From Liopterus haemorrhoidalis (taxonomy: Eukaryota; Arthropoda; Insecta; Coleoptera; Dytiscidae): 64,000 nt of DNA. Location of the stretch: NCBI GenBank assembly GCA_963971575.1, contig OZ020618.1, forward strand, positions 32,652,731-32,716,730, read 5' to 3'. A program made the translations under genes and the position numbers. Numbering within the stretch: position 1 is the first letter of the stretch; every line of letters begins with the position of its first letter. Below the pieces are notes generated by a model. The model saw nothing but the letters and a program-made list of their open reading frames with translations. It was not told the origin of the DNA and made no database searches. This document shows positions 1-10,838 of the stretch, piece by piece.

Positions 1-818
1 GAAATATTTTTTTTGTAAAAATTCGCGATTTTTTTTCAAAGTGGTACCCCTTACGATTTTTTCGATATTTTAACATTTATAAGGGTTTTGTTTAATGATA
101 CATCCTTTTTGTATAAGTTTGGTTATGAAGGCCTCAATTTTTTCTAGAGTAAAATGGACATGAGGAATTCAAAAATTTAAACCAGAGGTCCTTATCTTTT
201 ACCGTTATTGAGATATAATTTTTTGAAACATTAAATTTTATTACAAAAATTTAAAAATATTACAACATTTTTTTTTGTTTAGGATATGTTTTAAAGTGTG
301 CCTTTACCATATTTCAGACCTTAGAACTTCAAAAATTCCAACCGCAGGTCCTTATCTTTTTTAGTTTTTGAAATACATATACATATGTTTTTTATTTATT
401 TATTTTCTGAAAAAAAAAGTTTTCTTAAAACAGTCCAAAATATGGCCTTTAGGTAATTTTGGGGTGAGGATTAATAAAAAAATATTTAAAAACATCAAGA
501 GGCCTTAGTTTTTGAGTTATAATCAATTTTATGTACATTTTTCCGATTTACTCAAAAACAGTTGGCCAAAATCCAAAATGAACCTTATTTTTGTGATCTA
601 CGGCCCAAATTGTATCAATTTTGAGAAAAATCCGAAATAGTTTTTTTGTAGAAATTCACGATTTTTTTTCAAAGGGATACCCCTTACGATTTTTTCGATA
701 TTTTGCCATTTATAAGGGTTTGGTTTAATGATACATCCTTTTTGTATAAGTTTGGTTATTAAGGCCCCAATTTTTTCTAGACTAAAATGGACATGAGGAA
801 CTCAAAAATTTAAACCAG

Positions 819-978
819 AGGTCCTTATCTTGTACCGTTATTGAGATATAATTTTTTGAAAAATTAAATTTTATTACAAAAATTTCAAAATTTTACAATT
901 TTTTTTTTTGTTTAGGATATGTTTTAAAATGTGCCTTTACCATATTTCAGACCTTAGAACTTCAAAAATTCCAACCGC
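819..978. repeat. Satellite subunit S1 (~160 bp)
   Basis: This is the first of four related subunits within the monomer period. It opens with AGGTCCTTATC followed by a T-rich stretch and TTGAGATATA. It ends with GAACTTCAAAAATTCCAACC, which closely resembles the end of subunit S4 (GAACTCAAAAATTTAAACC). The common descent of the subunits is my inference from these shared start and end words. Confidence 0.7.
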
Positions 979-1132
979 AGGTCCTTATCTTTTTTAGTTT
1001 TTGAAATACATATACATATGTATTTTATTTACTTATTTTCTGAAAAAAAAAGTTTTCTTAAAACAGTCCAAAATATGGCCTTTAGGTAATTTTGGGGTGA
1101 GGATTAATAAAAAAATATTTAAAAAAATCAAG
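979..1132. repeat. Satellite subunit S2 (~154 bp)
   Basis: It opens with the same AGGTCCTTATC word as S1, then TTTTTAGTTTTTGAAATACA. It contains ACAGTCCAAAATATGGCC, similar to ACAGTTGGCCAAAATCC in S3. It ends in a GAGGATTAAT plus A-rich stretch that parallels the GAGGAACTC ending of S4. Confidence 0.65.
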
Positions 1133-1305
1133 AGGCCTTAGTTTTTGAGTTATAGTCAATTTTAGGTACTTTTTTCCGATTTACTCAAAAACAGTTGGCC
1201 AAAATCCAAAATGAACCTTATTTTTGTGATCTACGGCCCAAGTTGTATCAATTTTGAGAAAAATCCGAAATAGTTTTTTTGTAGAAATTCGCGATTCTTT
1301 TTCAA
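1133..1305. repeat. Satellite subunit S3 (~173 bp)
   Basis: It opens with AGGCCTTAGTTTTTGAGTTATA, the counterpart of the S1/S2 opening. It is the longest and most diverged subunit. Its tail carries the conserved AATTCGCGATTTTT word that precedes the palindrome at the start of S4. Confidence 0.6.
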
Positions 1306-1451
1306 AGGGATACCCTTTACGATTTTTTCTATATTTTGCCATTTATAAGGGTTTTGTTTAATGATACATCCTTTTTGTATAAGTTTGGTTATTAAGGCCC
1401 CAATTTTTTCTAGACTAAAATGGACATGAGGAACTCAAAAATTTAAACCAG
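1306..1451. repeat. Satellite subunit S4 (~146 bp), opens with palindrome
   Basis: It opens with a variant of GGGGTACCCC followed by TTACGATTTTTTCGATATTTT, which parallels the S1/S2 opening. The tail GAGGAACTCAAAAATTTAAACC is close to that of S1. In many monomers the opening is the perfect 14-bp palindrome AAGGGGTACCCCTT. Confidence 0.6.
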
Positions 1452-3841
1452 AGGTCCTTATCTTTTACCGTTATTGAGATATAATTTTTTGAAAAATTAA
1501 ATTTTATTACAAAAATTTCAAAATTTTACAAAAATTTTTTTTGTTTAGGATATGTTTTAAAATGTGCCTATACGATATTTCAGACCTTAGAACTTCAAAA
1601 ATTCCAACCGCAGGTCCTTATCTTTTTTAGTTTTTGAAATACATATACATATTTTTTTTATTTATTTTTTTTCTGAAAAAAAAAAGTTTTCTTAAAACAG
1701 TCCAAAATATGGCCTTTAGGTAATTTTGGGGTGAGGATTATAAAAAAAATATTTAAAAAAATCAAGAGGCCTTAGTTATTGAGTTATAGTCAATTTTAGG
1801 TACTTTTTTCCGATATACTCAAAACCAGTTGGCCAAAATCCAAAATGAACCTTATTTTTGTGATCTACGGCCCAAAGTGTATCAATTTTGAGCCAATTCC
1901 GAAATATTTTTTTTTTTGTAAAAATACGCGATTTTTTTTCAAAAAGGTACCTCTTACGATTTTTTCGTTATTTTGCCATTTATAAGGGTATTGTTTAATG
2001 ATACATCCTTTTTGTATAAGTTTGGTTATTAAGGCCCCAATTTTATCTAGACTAAAATGGACATGAGGAACTCAAAAATTTAAACCAGAGGTCCCTATCT
2101 TTTACCGTTATTGAGATATAATTTTTTGAAAAATTAAATTTAATTACAAAAATTTCAAAATTTTACAAAATTTTTTTTTGTTTAGGATATGTTTTAAAAT
2201 ATGCCTTTACCATATTTCAGACCTTAGAACTTCAAAAATTCCAACCGCAGGTCCTTATCTTTTTTAGTTTTTGAAATACATATACATATTTTTTTTATTT
2301 ATTTTTTTTCTGAAAAAAAAAAGTTTTCTTAAAACAGTCCAAAATATGGCCTTTAGGTAATTTTGGGGTGAGGATTAATAAAAAAATATTTAAAAAAATC
2401 AAGAGGCCTTAGTTATTGAGTTATAGTCAATTTTATGTACTTTTTTCCGATTTACTCAAAAACAGTTGGCCAAAATCCAAAATGAACCTTATTTTTGTGA
2501 TCTACGGCCCAAATTGTATCAATATTGAGAAAAATCTGAAATATTTTTTTTGTAAAAATTCGCGATTTTTTTTCAAAGGGTTATCCCTTACGAATTTTTC
2601 GATATTTTGCCATTTATAAGGGTTTTGTTTAATAATACATCCTTTTTGTATAAATTTGGTTATTAAGGCCCCAATTTTTGATAGACTAAAATGGACATGA
2701 GGAACTCAGAAATTTAAACCAGAGGTCCCTATCTTTTACCGTTATTGAGATATAATTTTTTGAAAAATTAAATTTTATTTCAAAAATTTCAAAATTTTAC
2801 AAACATTTTTTTTGTTTAGGATATGTTTTCAAATGTGCCTTTACCATATTTCAGACCTTAGAATTTCAAAAATTCCAACCGCAGGTCCTTATCTTTTTTA
2901 GTTTTTGCAATACATATACATATTTTTTTTATTTTTTTTTTTTTCTGAAAAAAAAGTTTTCTTAAAACAGTCCAAAATATGGCCGTTAGGTAATTTTGGG
3001 GTGAGGATTAATAAAAAAATATTTAAAAAAATCAAGAGGCCTTAGTTTTTGAGTGATAGTTAATTTAAGGTACTTTTTTCCGCTTTACTCAAAAACAGTT
3101 GGCCAAAATCCAAAATGAACCTTATTTTTGTGATCTACGGCCCAAATTGTATCAATATTGAGAAAAATCCGAAATATTTTTTTTGTAAAAATTCGCGATT
3201 TTTTTTCAAAGGGTTATCCCTTACGAATTTTTCGATATTTTGCCATTTATAAGGGTTTTGTTTAATAATACATCCTTTTTGTATAAATTTGGTTATTAAG
3301 GCCCCAATTTTTTTTAGACTAAAATGGACATGAGGAACTCAAAAATTTAAACCAGAGGTCCCTATCTTTTACCGTTATTGAGATATAATTTTTTGAAAAA
3401 TTAAATTTTATTACAAAAATTTCAAAATTTTACAAAAATTTTTTTTGTTTAGGATATGTTTTAAAATGTGCCTTTACCATATTTCAGACCTTAGAATTTC
3501 AAAAATTCCAACCGCAGGTCCTTATCTTTTTTAGTTTTTGCAATACATATACATATTTTTTTTATTTTTTTTTTTTTCTGAAAAAAAAGTTTTCTTAAAA
3601 CAGTCCAAAATATGGCCGTTAGGTAATTTTGGGGTGAGGATTAATAAAAAAATATTTAAAAAAATCAAGAGGCCTTAGTTTTTGAGTTATAGTTAATTTA
3701 AGGTACTTTTTTCCGCTTTACTCAAAAACAGTTGGCCAAAATCCAAAATGAACCTTATTTTTGTGATCTACGGCCCAAATTGTATCAATATTGAGAAAAA
3801 TCCGAAATATTTTTTTTGTAAAAATTCGCGATTTTTTTTCA

Positions 3842-3855
3842 AAGGGGTACCCCTT
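3842..3855. other. 14-bp perfect palindrome in satellite (example)
   Basis: AAGGGGTACCCCTT reads the same on both strands and contains a KpnI-type GGTACC core. It recurs about once per monomer at the S3/S4 junction. Degenerate versions exist, such as GGGATACCC, GGGTTATCCC and GTGGTACCCC. It could be a protein-binding site or only a structural motif; the sequence alone does not decide. Confidence 0.85.
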
Positions 3856-6443
3856 GTGAATTTTTCGATATTTTGCCATTTATAAGGGTTTTGTTTAATG
3901 ATACATCCTTTTTGTATAAGTTTGGTTATTAAGGCCCCAATTTTTTCTAGACTAAAATGGACAAGAGGAACTAAAAAATTTAAACCAGAGGTCCTTATCT
4001 TTTACCGTTATTGAGATATAATTTTTTAAAAAATTAAATTTTATTACAAAAATTACAAAATTTTACAATTTTTTTTTTGTTTAGGATATGTTTTAAAATG
4101 TGCCTTTACCATATTTCAGACCTTAGAATTTCAAAAATTCCAACCGCAGGTCCTTATCTATTTTATTTTTTGAAATACATATACATATTTTTTTTATTTT
4201 TTTTTTTTTCTGAAAAAAAAAAGTTTTCTTAAAACAGTCCAAAATATGGCCGTTAGGTAATTTTGGAGTGAGGATTAATAAAAAAATATTTAAAAAAATC
4301 AAGAGGCCTTAGTTTTTGAGTTATAGTCAATTTAAGGTACTTTTTTCCGCTTTACTCAAAAACAGTTGGCCAAAATCCAAAATGAACCTTATTTTTGTGA
4401 TCTACGGCCCAAATTGTATCAATATTGAGAAAAATCCGAAATATTTTTTTTGTAAAAATTCGCGATTTTTTTTCAAAGGGGTACCCCTTGTGAATTTTTC
4501 GATATTTTGCCATTTATAAGGGTTTTGTTTAATGATACATCCTTTTTGTATAAGTTTGGTTATTAAGGCCCCAATTTTTTTTAGACTAAAATGGACATGA
4601 GGAACTCAAAAATTTAAAACAGAGCTCCCTATCTTTTACCGTTATTGAGATATAATTTTTTGAAAAATTAAATTTTATTACAAAAATTTCAAAATTTTAC
4701 AAATTTTTTTTTTGTTTAGGATATGTTTTAAAATGTGCCTTTACCATATTTCAGACCTTAGAATTTCAAAAATTTCAACCGCAGGTCCTTATCTTTTTTA
4801 GTTTTTGAAATACATATACAAATTTTTTTTATTTATTTTTTTTCTGAAAAAAAAAAGTTTTCTTAAAACAGTCCAAAATATGGCCTTTAGGTAATTTTGG
4901 GGTGAGGATTAATAAAAAAATATTTAAAAAAATCAAGAGGCCTTAGTTTTTGAGTTATAGTCAATTTTAGGTACTTTTTTCCGATTTACTCAAAAACAGT
5001 TGGCCAAAATCCAAAATGAACCTTATTTTTGTGATCTACGGCCCAAAGTGTATCAATTTTGAGCAAATTCCGAAATATTTTTTTTTTGTAAAAATTCGCG
5101 ATTTTTTTTCAAAGGGGTACCCCTTAGGATTTTTTCGATATTTTGATAATTTTAAGGGTTTTGTTTAATGATACATCCTTTTTGTATAAGTTTGGTTATT
5201 AAGGCCCCAATTTTATCTAGACTAAAATGGACATGAGGAACTCAAAAATTGAAACCAGAGGTCCCTATCTTTTACCGTTATTGAGATATAATTTTTTGAA
5301 AAATTAAATTTTATTACAAAAATTTCAAAATTTTACAAAATTTTTTTTTGTTTAGGATATGTTTAAAATGTACCTTTACCATATTTCAGACCTTAGAACT
5401 TCAAAAATTCCAACCGCAGGTCCTTATCTTTTTTAGTTTTTGAAATACATATACATATTTTTTTTATTTATTTTTTTTCTGAAAAAAAAAAGTTTTCTTA
5501 AAACAGTCCAAAATATGGCCTTTAGGTAATAATATTTTGGGGTGAGGATTAATAAAAAAATATTTAAAAAAATCAAGAGGCCTTAGTTTTTGAGTTATAG
5601 TTAATTTAAGGTACTTTTTTCCGCTTTACTCAAAAACAGTTGGCCAAAATCCAAAATGAACCTTATTTTTGTGATCTACGGCCCAAATTGTATCAATTTT
5701 GAGAAAAATCCGAAATATTTTTTTTGTAAAAATTCGCGATTTTTTTTTCAAAGGGGTACCCCTTACGATTTTTTCGATATTTTGCCATTTATAAGGGTTT
5801 TGTTTAATGATACATCCTTTTTGTATAAGTTTGGTTATTAAGGCCCCAATTTTTTCTAGACTAAAATGGACATGAGAAACTCAAAAATTTAAACCAGAGG
5901 TCCTTATCTTTTACCGTTATTGAGATATAATTTTTTGAAAAATTAAATTTTATTACAAAAATTTCAAAATTTTACAAATTTTTTTTTTGTTTAGGATATG
6001 TTTTAAAATGTGCCTTTACCATATTTCAGACCTTAGAACTTCAAAAATTCCATTCGCAGGTCCTTATCTTTTTTAGTTTTTGCAATACATATACATATTT
6101 TTTTTATTTTTTTTTTTTCTGAAAAAAAAAAGTTTTCTTAAAACAGTCCAAAATATGGCCTTCAGGTAATTTTGGGGTGAGGATTAATAAAAAAATATTT
6201 AAAAAAATCAAGAGGCCTTAGTTTTTGAGTTATAATCAATTTTATGTACTTTTTTCCGATTTACTCAAAAACAGTTGGCCAAAATCCAAAATGAACCTTA
6301 TTTTTGTGATCTACGGCCCAAATTGTATCAATTTTGAGAAAAATCCGAAATATTTTTTTTGTTAAAATTCGCGATTTTTTTTCAAAGGGGTACCCCTTAC
6401 GATTTTTTCGATATTTTGCCATTTTTAAGGGTTTTGTTTAATG

Positions 6444-6615
6444 GTATTTGTATACGTGTGTACACCAAAGTAACAATAAGTTAAAACAAATAATTATGGT
6501 TTGTAATTATATATTGCAGAATAAACTTTCTTTTTGACATTACATGAAAACATTTAATATTCAACTGTCACTTGACAAATCCATCGCACACTAAGACTGT
6601 ATGGATATTCTAACA
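6444..6615 (-). repeat. Element A1 3' LTR (trimmed at outer end)
   Basis: 172 bp. It matches 10866-11037 with no difference that I can see. The outermost 13 bp present in the 5' LTR (10853-10865) are absent, and satellite sequence (TTTAATG) abuts directly. On the coding strand it starts TGTTAG. Confidence 0.93.
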
Positions 6616-6624
6616 CTTCCCCTC
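6616..6624 (-). other. Element A1 polypurine tract
   Basis: On the minus strand GAGGGGAAG lies immediately upstream of the 3' LTR TGTTAG. This is the expected position for plus-strand DNA priming in an LTR element. Element B has the identical 9-mer at the same place. Confidence 0.85.
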
Positions 6625-6665
6625 GATGCATTTGTCCTGTGAATTTACAATTTAATTACAATTTA

Positions 6666-9600
6666 TTACAATTTAATTAACAATGAATTAACACAACGTG
6701 AATGATAATTTTTACTCAAGCCTTTCGTTAGAAAATCAGCATCCATTTGTTCTGTAGGCATATATTTTGCTTGAATGAGATTTTCCATGATGGCTTCTCT
6801 GAGAAAATGGCATCGAATGTCTATATGTTTACTTCTTCCATGATAGACTGAATTATGGGCTAAGCTCAATGCTCCATGGTTGTCATTATAAATTGATACT
6901 GGTCCATTCATTCTTATTCCGAGTTCAGCAAGTAAATTTCTTAAATAAATTGCTTCCTTAGTTGCGTCACTCATTCCCATATATTCTGCTTCGGTGGAAG
7001 AGAGAGCAACTGTTCTCTGTTTCCTTGCCTCCCACGATATGGGACCATTATTTAATGTAAATACATACCCAGTGTATGATCTTCGGTCGACTGGGCAATT
7101 ACCCCAATCGGCGTCAACGTGACCTTCTAACACTTTTGATTTCAGTCCATACGATATTCCTAAGTCGGTAGAGCCCTTTAAATATCTTAACACTCTTTTT
7201 CCAGCTGTCCAATGAGAACGGCCGTAACAGTTATTATATTGACTTAAGTAACTTACCGCGAAGCTGATGTCCGGTCTCGTTGTAGTAGCAAGATATGTCA
7301 GTGCTCCTATCAACTCGCGATAAGGAAGTTTCAAGTCTTCTTCTGTTGGACTCTCTTCCGGCAGTAAATTTGGACGTGGTGGGATAGGTGTGCCTACTGG
7401 TTTGCAATCAGACATTCCGAAACGTTCAAGAATATCCAAAATGTAACTTTTCTGGCTCAATATTATCTTCCCCTCTTTTCTTAGAAACTGGATGCCTAAA
7501 CAATGACTTGCTTCTCCGAGATCTTTGATTTCAAAATTCTGATGCAAGTACTTGATAAACTTGGAAATTGCCTGACGCTTCTTACTTATGACCAAAATGT
7601 CATCGACATACACAGATAAGAATAAGGCATCTTCCCCTTTTCCAATATGATAGACGCACGGGTCGGATTTAGTTGGAATGGCTCCATATTGTACAAGAAC
7701 TTTATTTAGTTTAGCGTTCCAACTTCTTCCGGCCTGTTTCAATCCGTACAAGGATTTTTTTAGTCTACATACCTTGTCACCTTTCTGAAGTTCTCGAAGC
7801 ATCCTTCTACATTTTTCTCTCAAACTGTCGTTACAGCTACTGTCATCAATAATTTTCCGCAATATTTTGGGTAATAACTTCGGGGGTTCCATGTATATTA
7901 CTTCTTCCAATTCTCCATTCAAGTAGGCGGTTGTAACGTCTAATTGATGTATTATCATATTTTGTTGAGCTGCAATACTCGCTAACATTCTTATGGAACT
8001 TGCACGTGCAACTGGTGCAAACGTTTGTTTAAAATGTACCCCAGGTTGCTGTGTAAAGCCTTGTGCGACTAAACGGGCCTTTCTTCTATCTAGGGTAGCA
8101 TCAGGTTTGTATTTATTTCTGAGAATTATCCTACTTCCAATTACATGTTGATCCTTGGGACGATCGACCAAAGCCCAAGTATCGTTCTTTATGATAGATT
8201 TTATTTCAGAAACAATAGCATCATACCAGTCTTCTGCATCTGGACTGTTTAACGCGGTGACCAATGGAACTTCCGCAAGGAGCGATGATTCTTCTGTGTA
8301 GTTCGTTTCCGTTGTGACATCATCGGTTTCATTGGGTGCGTCTTGCGGTTCAGGCGTTGTCGCATACTGATAACGTGGTCTTCCTCTTAAGCCCGTTTTT
8401 AATTTCCTGGGACGTCCACGACCTCTTTTGCATATAGGTGTGGTGACCGTTTCTGTTTCTACTGGTGTTCTATCTTCTTTTTCTGTTTCTGTATCTTCAT
8501 GATCGTTATTTTCGATTTTATCATTTTTTTTTGATAAATCTTTGATTATTACCTCTATTGTCTTCTGTTTTCTGTCGCCCTTTTCTGGAATAAAATCGGA
8601 ATATCCTTCGCCAATGAATATTTCATTATTTGAGAATTTTATGTCTCTAAATATTCCAACCTTTCTTCGTTCCGGCAGCCAGACCCTGCTACCTTTTGAA
8701 TTGGTCGCATAACCAAGTAATATTCCTTCGAGACTTCTTTGCTCAAATTTTCCTTTTCCTGGTTTCTTGTCCAGACAATATACTTTTGTACCAAATTCTT
8801 GTAATTGGCTGAGATCAGGCTTCTTTCCCGTCCAAACTTCTATTGGACTTCGCCCGTCTAAACTTTTTGTAGGGCAACGATTTCGAATATAATTCGCAGC
8901 GTTAACAGCTTCAGCCCAAAAATACGGCGGAAGATTTGCTTGAATAAGCAAGCATCTTGCCATCTCCAGAAGTGTTCTATTTTTTCTTTCCGCTATTCCA
9001 TTCTGTTCTGGTGAATATGGAACTGTTAAACGCCTATTAATTCCTTTCTTCTTCAGGAAATCTTCGACTCTTCTGTTGGTATATTCCGTGCCGTTGTCTG
9101 TCTGTAAGCACTTGACTTTTCTGCCTGTTTGAGTCTCCAACAAAACAATGCCTTCTTTAGTTAAATCTGCAACTTCGTCCTTGGTTTTGATAAATCTTAC
9201 TTCACACCATCTTGAATTGTCATCTATGAACGTTACGAAATAACGTGCCTTTCCCAAGGATTCGACTCGCATGGGGCCGCAAACATCTGAGTGAATAATA
9301 TCTAATGGTTCTGTTTCCCGTTCTGACTTCTTCGGAAAAGACTTCCGTACCATTTTCCCACGGTAACATACGTCGCAGTCCAACTTGTCAGCTTGTGATG
9401 AATCCATGTTCGGGATTTGACCGTCTCGTATCAAGTCGCGCATATCGTTAATATTTAGATGTCCCAGACGCCGGTGCCATGACATCAGTAGATCGGTTGA
9501 AATCTTTGCTGACAAAACGGCATTGCGAACATCTTTGATCGGTTTCGGATATTTTTCGCGCGCGTAGTATAAGTCCCCGATACGATCAGCTACAAGCTTA

Positions 9601-10763
9601 ATTTTTCCGTTAACGTCATATACTAACGCTACGTTCTTTTTGAATACTACTTTTGAACCACTATTCGTAATTTTTCCTACCGATAATAAATTTGTACGTA
9701 TCCCCGGTACATGTAAAGTATCGAATACTGACAGTTTTTTAGTATCACCGTCTATATCAACCGAAATTGAGGCTGTACCTTTACCGACAATGTCCGATGA
9801 TTGATCATTTGCCATGTTTAATGACCCCTTAACGCTATTCAACACTAAAAAATCTTTAACATCTTTACAAATGTGTGACGTAGCGCCACTGTCAAGACAC
9901 CATCTTTCACTAAGATGCGTGTTTCCCGCGTGAAGAGCGTCTGCGGCGAACATCCCTTCTTCCACTTTATTAGCGTTATACTTAGGGTTTTCGCGATTCC
10001 TACAATCAATGGCTTTATGACCAATCTGTCGGCAATTGTGGCAACGAAATTTAAATGTACCTTTATTATCACGATTATCCAATTTCGTGTTTTTATTTTT
10101 AAACGCGAAACGCATTTTGTTAAATTTCTTTTGGGAATACATTGCACTTTGTGATTCACCGACGGAATCATTTTTACTTCTCCGTGCATCGCTTTCCTCT
10201 ATAATTTTAACGCGAAGAACTTCGGGTGCGGGCAATTCATCTCGTGATTCTATTGCACATCTAAAATTTTCATAACAATCCGGTAGACTATACAATAACA
10301 TAATTGATAACAAATCTGCGTTAATGTCGACATTCATCTCCCCGAGCTTATCGACAGCATCAAAAAATTTCGCAATATGATCACGAACATCATCGCTTTC
10401 GTGCATACGTAGAAGAATTAACTGTTTCAATAATGTGGCCTTACGAGCGGGACCCTTCGACGCGTAATAGTCTTCCAATTTAATCCAAACGTCACGCGAA
10501 GTCGCACAATTTTTGATAAGTTTTAATTCCGATACACCGATACACAATATAATGTCTGATTTCGCTTTCAAATCGTTTTTCAGCCAAGATTTCAATGCGC
10601 TTTCTGAACTAACATCATTCGTAACAATATTAGGTTTTGGACAATCACCACTTACGTACGTCCACGCGTCATTTTTAATCAGTAATGCCTGCATTTGTAT
10701 TTTCCAGGTGTCGTAATTATCCTTACTAAGAACATCTATACGCGTATAATTGTGTGAACCCAT
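6666..10763 (-). CDS. Copia Gag-Pol polyprotein of element A1 (1365 aa, intact)
   Basis: Single polyprotein with copia domain order. The Gag N-terminal region is about residues 10-190. A CCHC zinc knuckle follows at C241, C244, H249 and C254. The aspartic protease motif is DSG at 291-293. The pre-integrase HHCC zinc site is H430, H435, C463 and C466. The integrase core has the DD35E triad D493, D556 and E592. Two AT-hook cores (RGRP) lie at 782-785 and 793-796. Reverse transcriptase spans about 860-1110, with D942 and the YVDD box at 1052-1055. RNase H is at about 1210-1345, with D1217 or D1219, E1258 and D1294. The first ATG, about 75 nt after the primer site, begins the conserved Gag start, so I accept it. 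Length is near that of Drosophila copia (about 1400 aa). There is no env-like ORF. No stop or frameshift is seen and all catalytic residues are present. Confidence 0.96.
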   Translation of the reverse strand: MGSHNYTRIDVLSKDNYDTWKIQMQALLIKNDAWTYVSGDCPKPNIVTNDVSSESALKSWLKNDLKAKSDIILCIGVSELKLIKNCATSRDVWIKLEDYYASKGPARKATLLKQLILLRMHESDDVRDHIAKFFDAVDKLGEMNVDINADLLSIMLLYSLPDCYENFRCAIESRDELPAPEVLRVKIIEESDARRSKNDSVGESQSAMYSQKKFNKMRFAFKNKNTKLDNRDNKGTFKFRCHNCRQIGHKAIDCRNRENPKYNANKVEEGMFAADALHAGNTHLSERWCLDSGATSHICKDVKDFLVLNSVKGSLNMANDQSSDIVGKGTASISVDIDGDTKKLSVFDTLHVPGIRTNLLSVGKITNSGSKVVFKKNVALVYDVNGKIKLVADRIGDLYYAREKYPKPIKDVRNAVLSAKISTDLLMSWHRRLGHLNINDMRDLIRDGQIPNMDSSQADKLDCDVCYRGKMVRKSFPKKSERETEPLDIIHSDVCGPMRVESLGKARYFVTFIDDNSRWCEVRFIKTKDEVADLTKEGIVLLETQTGRKVKCLQTDNGTEYTNRRVEDFLKKKGINRRLTVPYSPEQNGIAERKNRTLLEMARCLLIQANLPPYFWAEAVNAANYIRNRCPTKSLDGRSPIEVWTGKKPDLSQLQEFGTKVYCLDKKPGKGKFEQRSLEGILLGYATNSKGSRVWLPERRKVGIFRDIKFSNNEIFIGEGYSDFIPEKGDRKQKTIEVIIKDLSKKNDKIENNDHEDTETEKEDRTPVETETVTTPICKRGRGRPRKLKTGLRGRPRYQYATTPEPQDAPNETDDVTTETNYTEESSLLAEVPLVTALNSPDAEDWYDAIVSEIKSIIKNDTWALVDRPKDQHVIGSRIILRNKYKPDATLDRRKARLVAQGFTQQPGVHFKQTFAPVARASSIRMLASIAAQQNMIIHQLDVTTAYLNGELEEVIYMEPPKLLPKILRKIIDDSSCNDSLREKCRRMLRELQKGDKVCRLKKSLYGLKQAGRSWNAKLNKVLVQYGAIPTKSDPCVYHIGKGEDALFLSVYVDDILVISKKRQAISKFIKYLHQNFEIKDLGEASHCLGIQFLRKEGKIILSQKSYILDILERFGMSDCKPVGTPIPPRPNLLPEESPTEEDLKLPYRELIGALTYLATTTRPDISFAVSYLSQYNNCYGRSHWTAGKRVLRYLKGSTDLGISYGLKSKVLEGHVDADWGNCPVDRRSYTGYVFTLNNGPISWEARKQRTVALSSTEAEYMGMSDATKEAIYLRNLLAELGIRMNGPVSIYNDNHGALSLAHNSVYHGRSKHIDIRCHFLREAIMENLIQAKYMPTEQMDADFLTKGLSKNYHSRCVNSLLIKL

Positions 10764-10838
10764 ATTTCAACTTCTGATCACTTTCCAAACCGTTTCCTAT
10801 TATTTTTTATAATTCCTTGATTGTACTTGGTGCTTCCT

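Larger units (their letters stand above)
914..1546. repeat. Reference satellite monomer (633 bp)
   Basis: One full monomer, given as the reference for the array. It runs from one AGGATATGTT word to the next. It contains the four related subunit starts used to describe the internal structure: AGGTCCTTATC at 979, AGGCCTTAG at 1133, AGGGATACCC at about 1306, and AGGTCCTTATC again at 1452. The preceding AGGTCC start is at 819. Confidence 0.95.
1..6443. repeat. Satellite array block 1 (~634-bp monomers)
   Basis: Head-to-tail copies of a very A+T-rich monomer with no gene in them. Using the recurring word AGGATATGTT as anchor, copies start at 281, 914, 1547, 2184, 2818, 3451, 4083, 4718, 5354 and 5993, so spacings are 632-639 bp. 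The block begins inside a monomer at the window edge. It ends where element A interrupts the motif TTTAATGATACATCC. Long A and T runs change length from copy to copy and account for most length variation. Open frames of 60-70 codons recur in it, but only because the repeat recurs. Monomers from 1547 onward belong to HOR copy 1. Confidence 0.97.

Noticed and set aside
2416..2619. Recurring 60-86-codon open frames on both strands of the satellite (for example 2416-2619, 19159-19344, 20574-20834, 58056-57796).
   Set aside because: They recur only because the monomer recurs. They differ in frame and end between copies with small indels, are low in complexity (F, K, I, N), and show no known domain or start context.
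3842..3855. Compensatory evolution of the palindrome arms.
   Set aside because: Several variants (GTGGTACCCC, GGGATACCCT, GGGTTATCCC) change one arm without the matching change in the other, so selection for pairing is not supported.
6444..6615. A 171-172-bp LTR for element A without TG...CA ends.
   Set aside because: The primer site lies 14 bp further in than that boundary, and the intervening bases in the 5' LTR end in a proper CA. A trimmed 3' LTR explains the data better.
6444..6665. An env-like or accessory gene downstream of RNase H in element A or B.
   Set aside because: Only 50 bp (A) or nothing (B) separates the polyprotein from the 3' LTR.
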